A DNA stretch of 64,000 bases. Source: Pseudooceanicola algae (GTDB lineage: Bacteria > Pseudomonadota > Alphaproteobacteria > Rhodobacterales > Rhodobacteraceae). The stretch lies in assembly GCF_003590145.2 (NCBI RefSeq), contig NZ_CP060436.1, positions 2,266,001 through 2,330,000 on the forward strand, given 5' to 3'. Shown piece after piece: positions 15,675 to 24,168 of this stretch; positions within the stretch are counted from its first letter, which is position 1, and every line of letters starts with the position of its first letter. Position numbers and translations under genes: made by a program. The notes beneath the pieces were generated by a model. The model was not told where the DNA came from. It saw only the letters and a list, made by a program, of their open reading frames with translations, and ran no database searches.

Positions 15675-16942
15675 TGCCCCGTCACGAAACCGATTACGAT
15701 GTGGTGATTGCCGGCGGTGGGGCCGGTGGTGTCGGTGCCGCCCTGGGTGCGGCCAAGGCGGGCGCACGTGTGGCGCTGGTGGAAAAGTACGGCTTTCTTG
15801 GGGGTGCGGCGACCAATGCCCAGGTGCTCGCCTATTGCGGCTTTTACCATCAGGGCGGCGAACCGGTCCGGGCCGTGGCCGGAGCCGGGGAACAGGTGCT
15901 GGCGGAATTGCGCGGCATGGGCGTGGCCTGCGAACCCTTCCATTCCCCCACCACCAGCAACTGGATCGTACTGCTGGACCCTGAAAAGCTGAAGGTCGCG
16001 CTCGACCGGGTGCTGAGCGCCCATGGTGTCGATGTCTACCTGCATGCGCGCGTCGCGGCGGCCAGCCGGACCGCCCGGGCCCTGGAAAGCGTGACCGTGG
16101 CGGGCATGGACGGGCGTTTCCGCCTGATCGCGGAAAGCTTCGTCGATGCCAGCGGCGATGCCAACCTGGCGCTCGTTTCGGGCGTGCCGATGCGCACCGG
16201 CGACAGCCAAAGCCGCATTCAGGCCTATACCATGCCCCTGCGCATCGGCGGGCTGGCGCCCGACACACGGATCGACCGCGCCCGGATGCAGCAGGTCATC
16301 ACCGAATTCAACAGGGTCTCGCCCCACAAGATCAACCGCACCGATGCGGGCATCTTCACCCGCGTTCCGGGCACGACGGATTTCTGGTGGCTTGTGGTCG
16401 ACCGCGCCATGCCGGACCTGTCCTCGAACAGCTTCACCCGCGCCGAGCAGACAGGGCGCGAGATGTCGTTGCAACTGGTCGATCTTCTGCGCGCCTCGGT
16501 GCCCGGTTTCGAAAACGCCTGGCTTGCCCAGACCGGCCCGCAGATCGGCGTGCGCGAAACGCGCCACCCGGCGGCCCGTTATGATGTCACCCGCGATGAT
16601 GTTGTTCAGGGCCGGTTGCGCGAAGACGGCATTGCCCGGGCCGCCTGGCCGATCGAGCTGCATTCAGAGGCCGGAAAGCCAATCTATGAACATGTCGGCG
16701 GCGAAGGGTTCTTTCACGTGCCCTACGATGCCCTGCGTGCGCGGGACCTGGATAATCTCTGGTACGCCGGGCGGGTCATCGGCGCGGACGACCATGCATA
16801 CGGATCCATCAGGGTGATGGGCACCGCCTTTGCCACGGGCGAGGCCGCCGGCGTTGCCGCCGCGCTTGGGGCACAGGGCCGGGACCCGGTCACGGCGCAG
16901 GCGGTGCGACGGGAATTGCTGCGGGGAGGGGCGCTTATCTGA
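15674..16942 (+). CDS. FAD-dependent oxidoreductase (FAD_oxidored/Rossmann type)
   Basis: A 422-aa flavoprotein. The FAD-binding GGGAGG is at residues 14-19 and is followed by the second conserved part LVEKYGFLGGAATNA. A VDASGDANLA segment (about 155) and a GxMGTAFATGEAAGVAAALG-like C-terminal motif (about 380-400) match the FAD-dependent oxidoreductase family PF12831. The start at 15674 is chosen because GGAG lies 7 nt upstream and it overlaps the permease stop; an ATG at 15662 is possible. It probably oxidises or reduces the compound brought in by the SsuABC-like importer. No more precise substrate can be read. Confidence 0.85.
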   Translation: MPRHETDYDVVIAGGGAGGVGAALGAAKAGARVALVEKYGFLGGAATNAQVLAYCGFYHQGGEPVRAVAGAGEQVLAELRGMGVACEPFHSPTTSNWIVLLDPEKLKVALDRVLSAHGVDVYLHARVAAASRTARALESVTVAGMDGRFRLIAESFVDASGDANLALVSGVPMRTGDSQSRIQAYTMPLRIGGLAPDTRIDRARMQQVITEFNRVSPHKINRTDAGIFTRVPGTTDFWWLVVDRAMPDLSSNSFTRAEQTGREMSLQLVDLLRASVPGFENAWLAQTGPQIGVRETRHPAARYDVTRDDVVQGRLREDGIARAAWPIELHSEAGKPIYEHVGGEGFFHVPYDALRARDLDNLWYAGRVIGADDHAYGSIRVMGTAFATGEAAGVAAALGAQGRDPVTAQAVRRELLRGGALI

Positions 16943-17053
16943 TCCCCGCCAGCCCCCACCGACCCAAATCCGGTCGCGGCGGGTCACCACCCCGGCAGAC
17001 GGAACCAAGCAAGTGAATGCGGGTTGGGTGACTGGAACACGGAGGCCGCGATC

Positions 17054-17587
17054 TTGTCGGAGATGTTTTTCCAGGATTGGACCGGGTTGGTCAGGACCCT
17101 TGTTGTCGGCTGTCTGGCCTATCCTTCGCTTCTTCTGATGCTTCGGCTGTCGGGAAAACGCACGCTGGCCAAGCTCAACGCCTTCGACCTGATCGTGACC
17201 GTGGCCCTTGGCTCCACCCTTGCCTCGATCCTGCTGTCTGAAAGCGTCGCCCTGGCAGAGGGGTTGCTGGCGCTTCTGGTGCTGATCAGCCTGCAATGGC
17301 TGGTCGCCTGGTCCTCGGTCCGCTCGGCCACCGTGGCAGACCTTGTCCGGTCGGATGCCGCCTTGCTGGTGCGCGAAGGAGAGTTGTGCCGTGGCACGAT
17401 GATGCGCGAGCGGATCACAGAGACCGAGATCCTTGCCGTCATCCGCCAAAGCCCTGCCAGATCGCTTGAGAATACCAGTGCCGCCATTCTGGAAACGGAT
17501 GGGTCGTTCAGCGTCATTCCACTGGCAAAAGACGGCACGCCCAGGGCCTACGCGCAGGCCGGCCTCGGGCGGTTCAAAGACGTCTAG
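17054..17587 (+). CDS. DUF421 (YetF-like) membrane protein
   Basis: A 177-aa inner-membrane protein. Three N-terminal hydrophobic segments (about residues 10-85) precede the conserved cytoplasmic DUF421 domain, with LRLSGKRTLAKLNAFDLIVTVALGS and LLVREGEL. I chose TTG at 17054 because GGAGG ends 8 nt before it; ATG at 17063 or TTG at 17024 are alternatives. The function of DUF421 proteins is not settled. The gene stands alone; its stop overlaps the stop of the convergent anti-sigma gene by 4 nt. Confidence 0.82.
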   Translation: MSEMFFQDWTGLVRTLVVGCLAYPSLLLMLRLSGKRTLAKLNAFDLIVTVALGSTLASILLSESVALAEGLLALLVLISLQWLVAWSSVRSATVADLVRSDAALLVREGELCRGTMMRERITETEILAVIRQSPARSLENTSAAILETDGSFSVIPLAKDGTPRAYAQAGLGRFKDV

Positions 17588-18294
17588 ACTTGCGGCGCAG
17601 CGAACCCCTTGCCGATGATCGGTCCGGTCGGGCGCCCGGTAGGGGAACCGCCAAGCGGCTCCAGCGTGACCTCGTACAGCTGCTGCGCGCTCGGGAACGG
17701 CAGATCCTGGAAATTGAGCCGTGCCGCACCGATCCGGTCCAACGTCCCGAGAGAGGTCGGTCCCATCTGTTCCGACGGCAACGTCCAGACCTGCAGGGTC
17801 CGGTCGGCCGGGACGTCAATGTCCGCCACAAATCGCACGGTCGCCGTGTCGTTGCCATAATCGTCGATGACGGCCTGCGGCACCCCTGCGTCATCCAGCA
17901 GGACGGCCACCACAGTTGGCTGCGGCAGGGGGCGCAAACCGGCCCCGCCGAAGCCGACGGCCAGACCGACCAGCGACGCCGCAACCACCCCGAGGCCCCA
18001 TTTCCGGGGCGCCGAGGACAGGTTCGCGGGCGGCGGCGGTGCCGTGCCGGACACCAACGGGCGGTCCTGCGCGGGAAGCCGGGCACGCAGGTCTCGGGCG
18101 AAACCGTCTGGCAGATCCTGCGGCGTGGCGGATTGGTCCAGCGGCAGAAGATGATCGCGCAGCGCCCCGACGCGGCGGGAAAGCTCGGCGTCCCGCGCCA
18201 TGACCTCTTCCATCAGGGTGGCCTCGGTCCCGGACAACAGGCCCAGCACATATTCGTCGGACAGCGCGATGATCTCGTCGGATGGATCGGTCAT
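17584..18294 (-). CDS. Anti-sigma factor, RskA/ChrR-linked type
   Basis: A 236-aa single-span membrane protein. The N-terminal 90 residues form a zinc-free anti-sigma-like helical domain (DEYVLGLLSGTEATLMEEVMA is the usual opening). One membrane segment (about 105-125, LGVVAASLVGLAVGF) and a periplasmic C-terminal RskA domain (VWTLPSEQMGPTSLGTL) follow. It would hold the neighbouring ECF sigma factor at the membrane. Its start overlaps the sigma stop by 4 nt (ATGA), the normal arrangement for a sigma/anti-sigma pair. Confidence 0.9.
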   Translation of the reverse strand: MTDPSDEIIALSDEYVLGLLSGTEATLMEEVMARDAELSRRVGALRDHLLPLDQSATPQDLPDGFARDLRARLPAQDRPLVSGTAPPPPANLSSAPRKWGLGVVAASLVGLAVGFGGAGLRPLPQPTVVAVLLDDAGVPQAVIDDYGNDTATVRFVADIDVPADRTLQVWTLPSEQMGPTSLGTLDRIGAARLNFQDLPFPSAQQLYEVTLEPLGGSPTGRPTGPIIGKGFAAPQV

Positions 18295-18887
18295 GTCAGA
18301 CAGTCCTTCAATGCGTGCAGACCCCGACGGATCAGCGATTTTATCGTGCCCAGGGGCACATCCTGGCGGGTGGCGATTTCGGCGTGGCTAAACCCTGCGA
18401 CATGGGCGAGCAGGATGATGTGCCGGCTTTGTCCATCCAGCCCCTTGAGGCAGTCGCGGATGCGGCTTGGCGCGGCCAGGATCTCCCAGTCTTCGGTGGG
18501 CACGATAGCCTGCCGCCGCTCTTGCAGCGTCGCTAGGTCACCCGGAGACAGAAGGCTCAGCCGTTTGCCGTCGCGCAGGATGTTCAGGCAGCGGTTGCGC
18601 AAGATCGCATAGATCCAGCCGCGCGCCGACCCGCTGTCGGCGCTGAACTGCCTGGCCTTGCGCCAGATCAGCAACATCGCGTCCTGAAGCGCCTCTTCTG
18701 CCAGATCATGCCGCCCGAGGATACGGTGCGCGACCCCCAGAAGCTGCGGGCCTTCGCTGTCCAGGATCGTATCGAGGCCGGCATTCCGCCCTGCCGCGCA
18801 GGCGAAAAGGGCGTCGCGCAGCCGCGTGGCCCGGATCGCGGCGCTGTCATTTTCCGTCAAGGTGCGATCCTTTTCTGCGCGCGGCAT
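18291..18887 (-). CDS. ECF-type RNA polymerase sigma factor
   Basis: A 198-aa sigma-70 family protein. Region 2 (about 40-105) contains RILGRHDLAEEALQDAMLLIWRKARQF and GWIYAILRNRCLN. Region 4 (about 140-195) ends with SHAEIATRQDVPLGTIKSLIRRGLHALKDCL. I chose ATG 18887; in-frame ATGs at 18911 and 18950 would add 8 to 21 residues without family support. It is encoded with its anti-sigma factor and is divergent from the DUF4394 gene, which is a likely target together with the pair itself. Confidence 0.88.
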   Translation of the reverse strand: MPRAEKDRTLTENDSAAIRATRLRDALFACAAGRNAGLDTILDSEGPQLLGVAHRILGRHDLAEEALQDAMLLIWRKARQFSADSGSARGWIYAILRNRCLNILRDGKRLSLLSPGDLATLQERRQAIVPTEDWEILAAPSRIRDCLKGLDGQSRHIILLAHVAGFSHAEIATRQDVPLGTIKSLIRRGLHALKDCLT

Positions 18888-19006
18888 CCGCGTCACCGCC
18901 CACCATCGCATTGAATGTATCGGCCCGGTGGGCAGGCCCGTAAACGCCATGGTTTCTTGCACAATCGGCCCCCTTTCAAAAGAGAAGACACGCAGGCCAC
19001 CGGCAT

Positions 19007-19038
19007 GGATGCAGAAAAATCTGAAAAACTCTGCATCC
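19007..19038. promoter_or_regulatory. Inverted repeat in the sigma/DUF4394 divergent region
   Basis: A perfect 9-bp inverted repeat, GGATGCAGA and TCTGCATCC, separated by 14 nt, lies 81 bp before the DUF4394 start. A second small hairpin (ACGGCG/CGCCGT, 19071-19087) sits closer to the start. Either could be an operator or a leader structure. I cannot identify a clear ECF -35/-10 pair. Confidence 0.4.
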
Positions 19039-19118
19039 GAAATCGCGGCCCCGGTGTCTTCGGTACATGGACGGCGAGAAACGCCGTGCTTTTGCAGACC
19101 CTGACAAAGGAACACACC

Positions 19119-19901
19119 ATGCTTCGTATCGCAGCTTTCTCGACCACCGCCCTGACCCTGTCGCTGTCGGCCGCCAGCGCCGCGCCTGCCATCGGCCTGG
19201 TGGGTGACAAGACCCTCGTGATGTTTGACACCGAAACGCTGGCCGTGTCCGGCACCATGGAGGTATCCGGCGTCGACAGCCTGCTGGGACTCGACCTGCG
19301 CCCTGCCGACAAGACGCTGGTCGGTGTGACCCCCGACATGGCCATCGTCAGCATCGACCCCGCCACGGGGGCGGCGACCGAGATGTCGATGATGGACACT
19401 GCCCTGCCCGTCGGGGACATGCCGGTGATCGTCGACTTCAACCCGATGGCCGACAAGCTGCGCTTCATGTCCGGCACGACCAACCACCGGGTCGATGTGG
19501 ACAGCGGCGCGGTGACCGTGGACGGCAGCCTGGACTGGCAGGAAGGCGACATGCACGTCGGTGAAATGCCCGCCATTGCCGCCGCCGCCTATATCAACAG
19601 CCATGGCAAACCCGAAAGCACCGCGATGTTCGACATCGACAGCACCATCGTAGCCGTTATCCAGCAGGTTTCGCCCAATGACGGGACGCTTGGCGCCATC
19701 GGCAAGCTCGGCATCAAGGACCCCGCGGACACCTACGCCTTCGATATCCAGACCACCGAAGCGATGGAAAACACCGGCTGGCTGGTGAACGGCATGACCC
19801 TTTATTCGGTCGACCTGGAAACCGGTGCGGCAACCGAAGTCGGGGCGATCGAAGGTGTCGATGGCGCGATCCGCGACATCACGATCCTGCCCGCCATGTA
19901 A
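19119..19901 (+). CDS. Secreted DUF4394 protein
   Basis: A 260-aa exported protein. The start at 19119 opens a signal peptide (MLRIAAFSTTALTLSLSAASA). The mature part is the beta-propeller-like DUF4394 domain, with repeated GLVGDKTLVMFDTETL, LLGLDLRPADKTLVGV, VDFNPMADKLRFMSGTTNHRVDV and TLGAIGKLGI units. No enzymatic role is known for the family; it is often found beside ECF sigma/anti-sigma pairs, as here. It is divergent from that pair by 231 bp and is probably in its regulon. Confidence 0.85.
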   Translation: MLRIAAFSTTALTLSLSAASAAPAIGLVGDKTLVMFDTETLAVSGTMEVSGVDSLLGLDLRPADKTLVGVTPDMAIVSIDPATGAATEMSMMDTALPVGDMPVIVDFNPMADKLRFMSGTTNHRVDVDSGAVTVDGSLDWQEGDMHVGEMPAIAAAAYINSHGKPESTAMFDIDSTIVAVIQQVSPNDGTLGAIGKLGIKDPADTYAFDIQTTEAMENTGWLVNGMTLYSVDLETGAATEVGAIEGVDGAIRDITILPAM

Positions 19902-19922
19902 GCTGACCCGCGACTTACCTTT

Positions 19923-19948
19923 CGGCGCGGCCCGGGCGGGTCGCGCCG
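19923..19948 (+). terminator. Hairpin after the DUF4394 gene
   Basis: A 7-bp stem (CGGCGCG / CGCGCCG) with a 12-nt GC-rich loop begins 21 nt after the stop. It has no T-run. It is the only strong hairpin before the DeoR promoter region. Confidence 0.5.
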
Positions 19949-20064
19949 ACCTGCCGGCAAGCTGACCACCTGCGCAAGGGCGGCATTGCTCGACCGCTCA
20001 CGAATTTCCCCATTTCGAACAGGAACTGTCATATCGGTGTAACACGCGGCGCTCATATGGACAC

Positions 20065-20838
20065 ATGGGGGCGCAAATGAACCGACATCTGATGATTCTG
20101 GAAGAAGCACGATCAAACGGACGGGTAAGTGTCGAGACACTGGCCGAGGTCTTCAACCTGTCCACGCATACCATTCGCCGCGACATCAAGACCCTGTGCG
20201 AACAGGGCAAGCTACGCCGCTTGCACGGCGGTGCCGAGTTCGTCGAAGACGCGTCCAACCTGCCGTATTCGGTGCGCAACTCGCTGAACATCGCCGCGAA
20301 AAAGCAGATCGCCACGCAGGCGGCGCAGCTTATTCCGGACAGGGCCACGCTGTTCTTTTCCATCGGCACCACCCCGGCCCTTGTCGCGACGGCCCTGACC
20401 ATCCGCACCGGCCTGACCGTCATCACCAACAACCTCAATGTCGCCATGATCCTGTCCGAAGCCCCGGATGTCCGGATCGTTCTGGCCGGAGGGGAGTTGC
20501 GCCTTCCGGATCGCGACATTCTTGGCGAACAGGCGCTGGCGCTGTTCGAAGGCTACCGCGCCGATTACGCGATCTTCGGCGTGGGCGGCATCGATGTCGA
20601 CGGCAGCCTGCTCGACTTTCACGAAGCCGAAGTGCGTGCCCGTCAGGCCATGCACAGAAACGCCCGCAACTCCATCCTGGTCGCGGATGTGACGAAATTC
20701 GGCCGCCGCGCCGCCGCGGTCGGCGGCAGCTTGCAGGACGCAGACCACATCGTGACCGACTTGCGTCCCGACGGCAGCTTTGGCCCCCAGATGGACCTGC
20801 TGAAAGACCGCCTGATCGTCACCGGAGAGCAGATATGA
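20065..20838 (+). CDS. DeoR-family transcriptional regulator (GlpR-like)
   Basis: A 257-aa repressor. The N-terminal helix-turn-helix (about residues 5-60) reads LMILEEARSNGRVSVETLAEVF and STHTIRRDIKTLCEQGKLRRLHGGA, the DeoR signature. The C-terminal sugar-phosphate-binding domain includes IGTTPALVATAL and FGVGGID. ATG 20065 is used; ATG 20077 is possible. It is the first gene of the Ugp-like importer operon, its stop overlapping the ATPase start (ATGA), so it should control its own operon with a phosphorylated sugar or glycerol as ligand. A GlpR-like half site, TTTCGAAC, lies at 20013-20020. Confidence 0.9.
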   Translation: MGAQMNRHLMILEEARSNGRVSVETLAEVFNLSTHTIRRDIKTLCEQGKLRRLHGGAEFVEDASNLPYSVRNSLNIAAKKQIATQAAQLIPDRATLFFSIGTTPALVATALTIRTGLTVITNNLNVAMILSEAPDVRIVLAGGELRLPDRDILGEQALALFEGYRADYAIFGVGGIDVDGSLLDFHEAEVRARQAMHRNARNSILVADVTKFGRRAAAVGGSLQDADHIVTDLRPDGSFGPQMDLLKDRLIVTGEQI

Positions 20839-21860
20839 CCTTCTTGGCGCTTGGCGCGATTACCCGCCAATGGGACGGCCAGGGCGGGGTTGTCGATATC
20901 AACCTGTCCCTGCCCAAGGGCGCGTTCCTCTCCATTCTCGGCCCCTCGGGCTGCGGAAAGTCCACGCTTCTGCGGCTGATTGCAGGATTGGAGCATCCCC
21001 AGTCCGGGCAAATCGTGATCGACGGGCGGGACGTGACCGCCCTGCCCCCGGCAGAGCGCAACCTGTCGATGGTCTTTCAATCCTACGCGCTGTTTCCGCA
21101 TCTGAGCGTCGCTGAAAACGTGCTGTTCGGCCTCAAGGTCCGCCGCATCGCGCGGGCCGAACGGGACGCGCGGCTGGCCGAGGTGCTGGAGATGACCGGC
21201 CTGAAAGGGCTGGAAAAACGCAAGCCGTCGGAACTGTCCGGCGGTCAGCGCCAGCGTGTCGCCCTGGCCCGTGCGGCGGTTGCGCAAAAGCCGCTTTGCC
21301 TGATGGACGAGCCGCTGTCGAACCTTGACGCCAAGCTGCGCAATTCCGTGCGCCGCGACATTCGCGCCCTGTCCCGCAAGCTGGGTCTGACCGTGGTTTA
21401 TGTCACCCATGATCAGGGCGAGGCGATGAGCCTGTCGGACAAGGTTGTCCTGATGAACAACGGCCAGATCGAACAGGTCGGCACGCCGGCGGAACTGTAC
21501 AACCGCCCCGCGACGACCTTTGCCGCGCAGTTCATCGGCGAACCACCCATGGCGCTGATCAACGGCGCCGCCCTTGGATATGACGCTGGCTACACCGTCG
21601 GGATCCGTCCCGAAGCGGTCAGGGTCGTGCCCGCCGGGCAGGGCGACCTCGACGTGATCGTCGATGACCTGGAATTCATGGGCAACGAGACGCAGCTTGC
21701 CTTTACCCATCCGGCCGCCACGGGGCTGGCCGCGATCCTGAACGACAACGCCCGCCCGGATCTGGGGCAGACGACCGGCGTTCGACTTCCTGAAGAAAGC
21801 CGGCTCCTTTTCAGTGCCGTTACCGGAACACTCGAAAAGGAACCTCAGCAGAATTCGTGA
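20835..21860 (+). CDS. ugpC: UgpC/MalK-like ABC importer ATPase
   Basis: A 341-aa ATPase of the carbohydrate class. Walker A GPSGCGKS is at 36-43, the Q-loop in VFQSYALFPHLSV, signature LSGGQRQ at 134-140, Walker B CLMDEP near 155-160 and the switch in VTHDQGEAMSLSD. A TOBE/MalK-type regulatory tail occupies about 235-341 (YTVGIRPEAVRVV). It overlaps the DeoR stop by 4 nt and lies 93 nt before the binding-protein gene. Placement of the ATPase before the binding protein differs from the E. coli ugpBAEC order. Confidence 0.88.
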   Translation: MTFLALGAITRQWDGQGGVVDINLSLPKGAFLSILGPSGCGKSTLLRLIAGLEHPQSGQIVIDGRDVTALPPAERNLSMVFQSYALFPHLSVAENVLFGLKVRRIARAERDARLAEVLEMTGLKGLEKRKPSELSGGQRQRVALARAAVAQKPLCLMDEPLSNLDAKLRNSVRRDIRALSRKLGLTVVYVTHDQGEAMSLSDKVVLMNNGQIEQVGTPAELYNRPATTFAAQFIGEPPMALINGAALGYDAGYTVGIRPEAVRVVPAGQGDLDVIVDDLEFMGNETQLAFTHPAATGLAAILNDNARPDLGQTTGVRLPEESRLLFSAVTGTLEKEPQQNS

Positions 21861-21953
21861 ACAAGGCCGGTGGCGCGCATTCGCCAAAATCCTGCGCCAT
21901 CGGCTGGCCTGACGGTCCCCATTCCACCTCAATCAGTCAAAGAGGAACCTTAA

Positions 21954-23216
21954 ATGACCCGAATTACCACTGTAGCAGCATTGATGGCCGCTTCCACCGC
22001 TCTGGTCAACCCGGCCTTCGCCGAGACGGAGCTGACCATGTATTACCCCATCGCAGTCGGCGGCGCGCTGACCGAGGTCGTCGACGGTATCGTCGACAAG
22101 TTCGAAGCGCAGAACCCCGATGTCAAAGTCAACGCGATCTATGCCGGCAACTACGACGACGCGCGCATCAAGGCCCTTGCCGCGCTGGACGCTGGCGAGC
22201 CGGCGCATCTGGCCGTCATGTTCTCGATCGACGCCTATGACCTGCTTGATCAGGATCACATCGTCGCCTTCGACGATCTGGTCGACGGCGACGAAGACAC
22301 CGCCTGGCTGAACAGCTTCTACCCGGCTTTGATGGCCAATGGTCAGATCGAGGGCAAGACCTGGGGCGTGCCGTTCCAGCGGTCGACCATCGTTGCCTAC
22401 TACAACAAGGACATGTTCCGCGAAGCCGGTCTTGACCCCGAAAAGGCCCCGACCACCTGGGAAGAAATGGTGTCGATGGGCAAGGCGCTGACCAATGATG
22501 ACCACTATGGCATCATGATCCCCTCGACGGGCTATCCCTACTGGATGTTCCAGGCCCTGGCGATCCAGAACGACAAGGAGCTGATGTCGGACGACGGTGT
22601 CACCACCTATTTCAACGACCCGGCGGCCATCGAAACGCTGGAGTTCTGGAAGTCGCTCAGCCAGGAACACCAGATCATGCCCGAAGGCACGGTCGAATGG
22701 GGCACCCTGCGTCAGGCCTTCCTTGAATCCAAGACCGCCATGATGTGGCATTCCACCGGCAACCTGACGGCCGTGAAGAACGCCGCCGAATTCGACTTCG
22801 GTGTGGCCATGCTGCCGGCGCACAAGCGCCCCGGCTCGCCCACGGGTGGCGGCAACTTCTATGTCTTCAAGAATGCCTCCGAAGAAGAACAGCAAGCCGC
22901 GCTGGATCTGATCCAGTTCATGACCGCGCCCGAACAGGCGGCGGAATGGTCGATTGCGACCGGGTACATGGGTGTTTCGCCCGCTGCCTATGAAACCGAT
23001 GCGCTGCAAGCCTATGTCGAGGACTTCGCCCCGGCGCTGGTCGCACGTGATCAGCTGGAACATGCGGTGGCCGAGTTTTCGACCTTTGAAACCGCGCGGG
23101 TGCGGGACGGTCTGAACGGCGCGATCCAGTCGGTTCTGACGGGCGACAAATCCGCAGAAGAGGCCCTGAACGAAGCCCAGGCCGCCGCCGAGCGCCTGCT
23201 GCGCCCCTACAACTAA
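21954..23216 (+). CDS. ugpB: Solute-binding protein family 1, UgpB-like
   Basis: A 420-aa periplasmic protein with a cleavable signal (about residues 1-23, ending AFA). The mature part begins ETELTMYYPIAVGGALTEVV. The segments YYNKDMFREAGLDP, PEGTVEWGTLRQAF and AMMWHSTGNLT resemble UgpB, the glycerol-3-phosphate or glycerophosphodiester binder. The GlpR-like regulator agrees with such a ligand, but other sugar ligands remain possible. The gene is followed by an attenuator hairpin, so it should be expressed above the permeases. Confidence 0.85.
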   Translation: MTRITTVAALMAASTALVNPAFAETELTMYYPIAVGGALTEVVDGIVDKFEAQNPDVKVNAIYAGNYDDARIKALAALDAGEPAHLAVMFSIDAYDLLDQDHIVAFDDLVDGDEDTAWLNSFYPALMANGQIEGKTWGVPFQRSTIVAYYNKDMFREAGLDPEKAPTTWEEMVSMGKALTNDDHYGIMIPSTGYPYWMFQALAIQNDKELMSDDGVTTYFNDPAAIETLEFWKSLSQEHQIMPEGTVEWGTLRQAFLESKTAMMWHSTGNLTAVKNAAEFDFGVAMLPAHKRPGSPTGGGNFYVFKNASEEEQQAALDLIQFMTAPEQAAEWSIATGYMGVSPAAYETDALQAYVEDFAPALVARDQLEHAVAEFSTFETARVRDGLNGAIQSVLTGDKSAEEALNEAQAAAERLLRPYN

Positions 23217-23227
23217 ATCCACCGAGG

Positions 23228-23262
23228 GGGGCTGGCCCGGTCGGGCTGGCCCCTTTCCTTTT
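23228..23262 (+). terminator. Attenuator hairpin after the ugpB-like gene
   Basis: A 12-nt arm GGGGCTGGCCCG (23228-23239) can pair with CGGGCTGGCCCC (23242-23253) through ten Watson-Crick and two G-T pairs. TTTCCTTTT follows at once. It looks like a partial intrinsic terminator between binding-protein and permease genes. Confidence 0.7.
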
Positions 23263-23274
23263 CGGGGACAAGGC

Positions 23275-24168
23275 ATGACTGATCTTTTCGCACTGGAGCG
23301 CCGACGCCGGGCCATAAACGGCTGGCTGTTGCTGGCGCCCTCATTGGTCATGCTGTCGATCTTTGCGCTTTATCCTTCCGTCTCGACGATCGTCGCCTCG
23401 CTCTGGTCACGGGGCACGCGGCGGAATCCGGCGGAATTCGTCGGGATCGAGAACTATCGCTACATGTTCGACGACCCGGGCTTCTGGCTGGTGGTGAAGA
23501 ACAACCTGTTCTACGCGGGCGTCACAATCCCGATCTCCATCGGGCTGGCGCTGATGATGGCGCTCTGGGCCAATGCCAAACTTCCGGCGCGGGGCTTCGT
23601 GCGCACGGCCTATTTCACGCCGACCGTCCTGCCGATGATCGCGGCGGCAAACCTGTGGCTGTTCTTTTACACGCCCAGCTTTGGCATCCTCAACCAAGTC
23701 GGCGCCTTGCTGGGAGCAGATCCGGTGAACTGGCTGGGTCAGCCAGGCACCGCGCTTTGGGCGATTTGCGTCGTCACCATCTGGAAAGAGGCCGGGTTCT
23801 TCATGATCTTCTACCTGGCGGCCCTGCAGACCATCCCGCCCGACCTGAAAGAGGCCGCGGATATCGAGGGCGCCTCGCGCTGGACCTATACTCGCCGTGT
23901 CGTGCTGCCGCTGCTTATGCCGACGACCCTGTTCATCCTGATCAACGCCATGATCAATTCGGTCAAGCTGATCGACCACCTGTTCATCCTGACCAAGGGC
24001 GGGCCCTCCGACAGCACCAAGCTGATCCTCTATTACATCTGGGAACATGCCTTTGCCTACTTCGACCGCCCCACGGCTGCCGCGATGACGGCGCTGGTGC
24101 TTGCCGTTCTGGGCGCCCTGGCCGCGATCCAGTTCATCGTTTTCGACAAGAAGGCCCACTACCGATGA
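23275..24168 (+). CDS. ugpA: UgpA-like ABC importer permease
   Basis: A 297-aa membrane protein with six predicted spans. The first follows a short N-terminus (NGWLLLAPSLVMLSIFALYPS). The EAA loop reads KEAADIEGASRWTYTRRVVLPLLMP. Length and segments match the MalF/UgpA class. It overlaps the partner permease gene by 4 nt (ATGA). Confidence 0.9.
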   Translation: MTDLFALERRRRAINGWLLLAPSLVMLSIFALYPSVSTIVASLWSRGTRRNPAEFVGIENYRYMFDDPGFWLVVKNNLFYAGVTIPISIGLALMMALWANAKLPARGFVRTAYFTPTVLPMIAAANLWLFFYTPSFGILNQVGALLGADPVNWLGQPGTALWAICVVTIWKEAGFFMIFYLAALQTIPPDLKEAADIEGASRWTYTRRVVLPLLMPTTLFILINAMINSVKLIDHLFILTKGGPSDSTKLILYYIWEHAFAYFDRPTAAAMTALVLAVLGALAAIQFIVFDKKAHYR

